Assembly: GCA_003024785.1 (NCBI GenBank)
Contig: PUQB01000659.1
Coordinates: forward strand, 62,001-126,000
DNA: 64,000 nucleotides
From: Selaginella tamariscina
Taxonomy: Eukaryota; Streptophyta; Lycopodiopsida; Selaginellales; Selaginellaceae
Reading direction: 5' to 3'
Part shown: in pieces, positions 62,542 to 64,000 of the stretch
Numbering within the stretch: position 1 is the stretch's first letter
Layout: each line of letters begins with the position of its first letter
Program-made: the position numbers and the translations under genes
Notes under the pieces: model-generated
The model's input: the letters and a program-made list of their open reading frames with translations, nothing else
Told to the model about the DNA's origin: nothing
Database searches by the model: none

Positions 62542-63672
62542 TTATGTTGTTGCCACCATAACACTCTCACGAATGCAGTTAGGAGTTGCCATCCTTGTGA
62601 ATACATAAGCAGTGATAAGAATAAAAGTGCATAAAGGCTTATTTAAAACATGACGTTCCTTACGATTGCTCTTCTTTAATTTATAAAATTCAAAATCACA
62701 AGAAACAAAAGCGTTAGGAAATGTTTGATATGGTGGATATTGCTCACAAAAGTTTTCGAAATTCTTCTTTCTAAGGCACGTATCCAAGTAGTTCCCTAGC
62801 TCATCCATGGTATTGATATCAGAATATGGGTTGAAAGTGATTGGATGGATACAAGCAATGTTTTGGTTAAGCATAGCCTTTTGAGGAGAGTTGTTTACCA
62901 CTAAGATATGTGCGTTCTTCATTATCCTTAACTGATTGATCTCCCAATGAAGCCTAATTAATCTTTTATTCTTGAAGAAATATGGCTTGCTTTTCTTTCT
63001 TATATCATAAAATTAAGAAGTTTATAACATATTCGCTGGTCAAAAATCCAATCTTTACGAATCACCTATTCTGCAACACTACAATGTTCCTTAAGCAAAT
63101 TTAGCAGCGGTATCAAATTGTGAATCTGCATGTATGACCAAATCCCCACAAGTGCACCCATCTCCTTAAGTTTTTGAAAGAGACGGTCCAACCCTAGACG
63201 AAAAATGATATTATATCGAAATTTACAATGACAAGGAATGAAATCTCTTTGTTTGATTTTTTTTTTTCCTATCCTCGGGCCTTTGTCGATGAAACAAAAC
63301 CATTGACATCCAACAACACAATATGACCATGGGTAACAAGGAGTAGCGTTGCCTCTTAATGCTTTACAACTCACTTGTTTGGTTCCTTTCACATTTATTT
63401 ATTAACACTATATTGTTTCCTATCCCTTTATCATTTACTTGTACATCATCCTTACAAGATTTAGATATTATAGGCACTGAAGAAAGTAATTTAGGAATTG
63501 AAGGCAATAAAAATGGTGATGCAAAAACTGAAGTGGTCTCCATGGTAAGAATGTTTTGAGCTGCATTATTATCCATTTTCTTCATGAACTCTGTCATTTT
63601 GACATGTGGCACAAGAAATTTTTGCCAAACCCCTCTCTTACTCATGGCAATGCTGAAAATCCATGTTCTCAA
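62542..63672 (-). pseudogene. Unrecognised gene remnant, downstream part
   Basis: Open pieces on the minus strand at 63672-63364 (102 residues, including WQKFLVPHVKMTEFMKK), 63392-63066 and 62922-62542 (126 residues, including HPITFNPYSDINTMDELGNY) lie in order and may belong to one broken gene. The start at 63672 abuts block R, whose other copy lies in the remnant at 50976-52295, so both remnants derive from the same gene family. No domain is recognised. Confidence 0.35.
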
Positions 63673-64000
63673 GTTTCATTACATTTGCAAAATGATAGTT
63701 AGCTGGCCTTATAATTATCAAGGTATATTATTTACCTTGTTAATGTGTTACCCATGTTTGAACTAAAAGCTTCTTCAATTCTTGAGAATTTATTTTCTGT
63801 ACAAATATAAATGAAATATACAAAAATGCCTTATGTTACACTCATTTACAACTATTTGTCACTCTAACAATTCATTAACAATTCTTCTTCGTTGTTACCT
63901 TTTGAAGAGGGTTTTAGCCGCTTGGAAGATCGTCTAACATCTCTCGTATCTTCTGTTGATGTTTCCATGGTCAATAGTAAGTGAATGTTCTGTACTCCTC
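63640..64000. repeat. Duplicated block R, copy 2, cut by the window end
   Basis: This matches 50756-51140 in the same orientation up to the last base of the window. Confidence 0.85.

Overview
The window is nuclear DNA of a land plant. It holds intron-containing plant genes (a chloroplast omega-6 fatty-acid desaturase, a secreted class III peroxidase, a DNAJC11/OWL1-type J-domain protein, an F-box protein), a decayed PLS-type PPR gene, plant-style U14 snoRNA genes behind telo-box motifs, and many Ty3/gypsy and Ty1/copia fossils. I cannot name the species. AT-rich spacers full of microsatellites and abundant nested LTR elements point to a repeat-rich genome.

Layout. 1-3.6 kb: old Ty3/gypsy copy (minus) cut by the window edge. 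3.85 kb: a tRNA-Ala(UGC) gene with a distorted anticodon arm. 4.1-9.4 kb: DNAJC11-type gene (minus, about 14 exons, reading frame disturbed). 9.38-9.6 kb: telo-box region that looks like a shared promoter. 9.6-10.14 kb: two U14 snoRNA genes and a third box C/D snoRNA (plus). 10.5-11.6 kb: intact peroxidase (minus). 11.5-14.6 kb and 18.5-21.5 kb: two copies of one segmental duplication, the second carrying only the first codons of the peroxidase. 16.2-17.3 kb: intact intronless calcineurin-like phosphoesterase (minus). 17.3-18.4 kb: PPR pseudogene. 21-26.9 kb: copia fossil split by a solo LTR, itself split by a hAT transposon. 27.3-29.5 kb: FAD6 (plus, 7 exons).

29.8-47.3 kb: repeat-dominated DNA. 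A 1.07-kb element with inverted ends is followed by copia and gypsy pieces, an array of 26-bp palindromes, and a solo LTR containing a complete-looking young chromovirus with matching LTRs and a CACGG target duplication. More copia remains follow. 48-64 kb: a collinear set of duplicated blocks (called Q, P and R) present twice, an unrecognised gene remnant in each, and an F-box gene at 60.3-61.6 kb whose 3' end is also found as two relics upstream.

How it fits together. No operon-like logic is expected in a plant nucleus. The two clear functional units are the snoRNA cluster with its probable shared promoter, and the individual genes. FAD6, the DNAJC11 gene and the F-box gene all read through the expected family sequence only if single bases are restored, mostly at homopolymers, while the peroxidase and phosphoesterase are clean. 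This suggests consensus errors in the assembly, or else recent decay of those genes.
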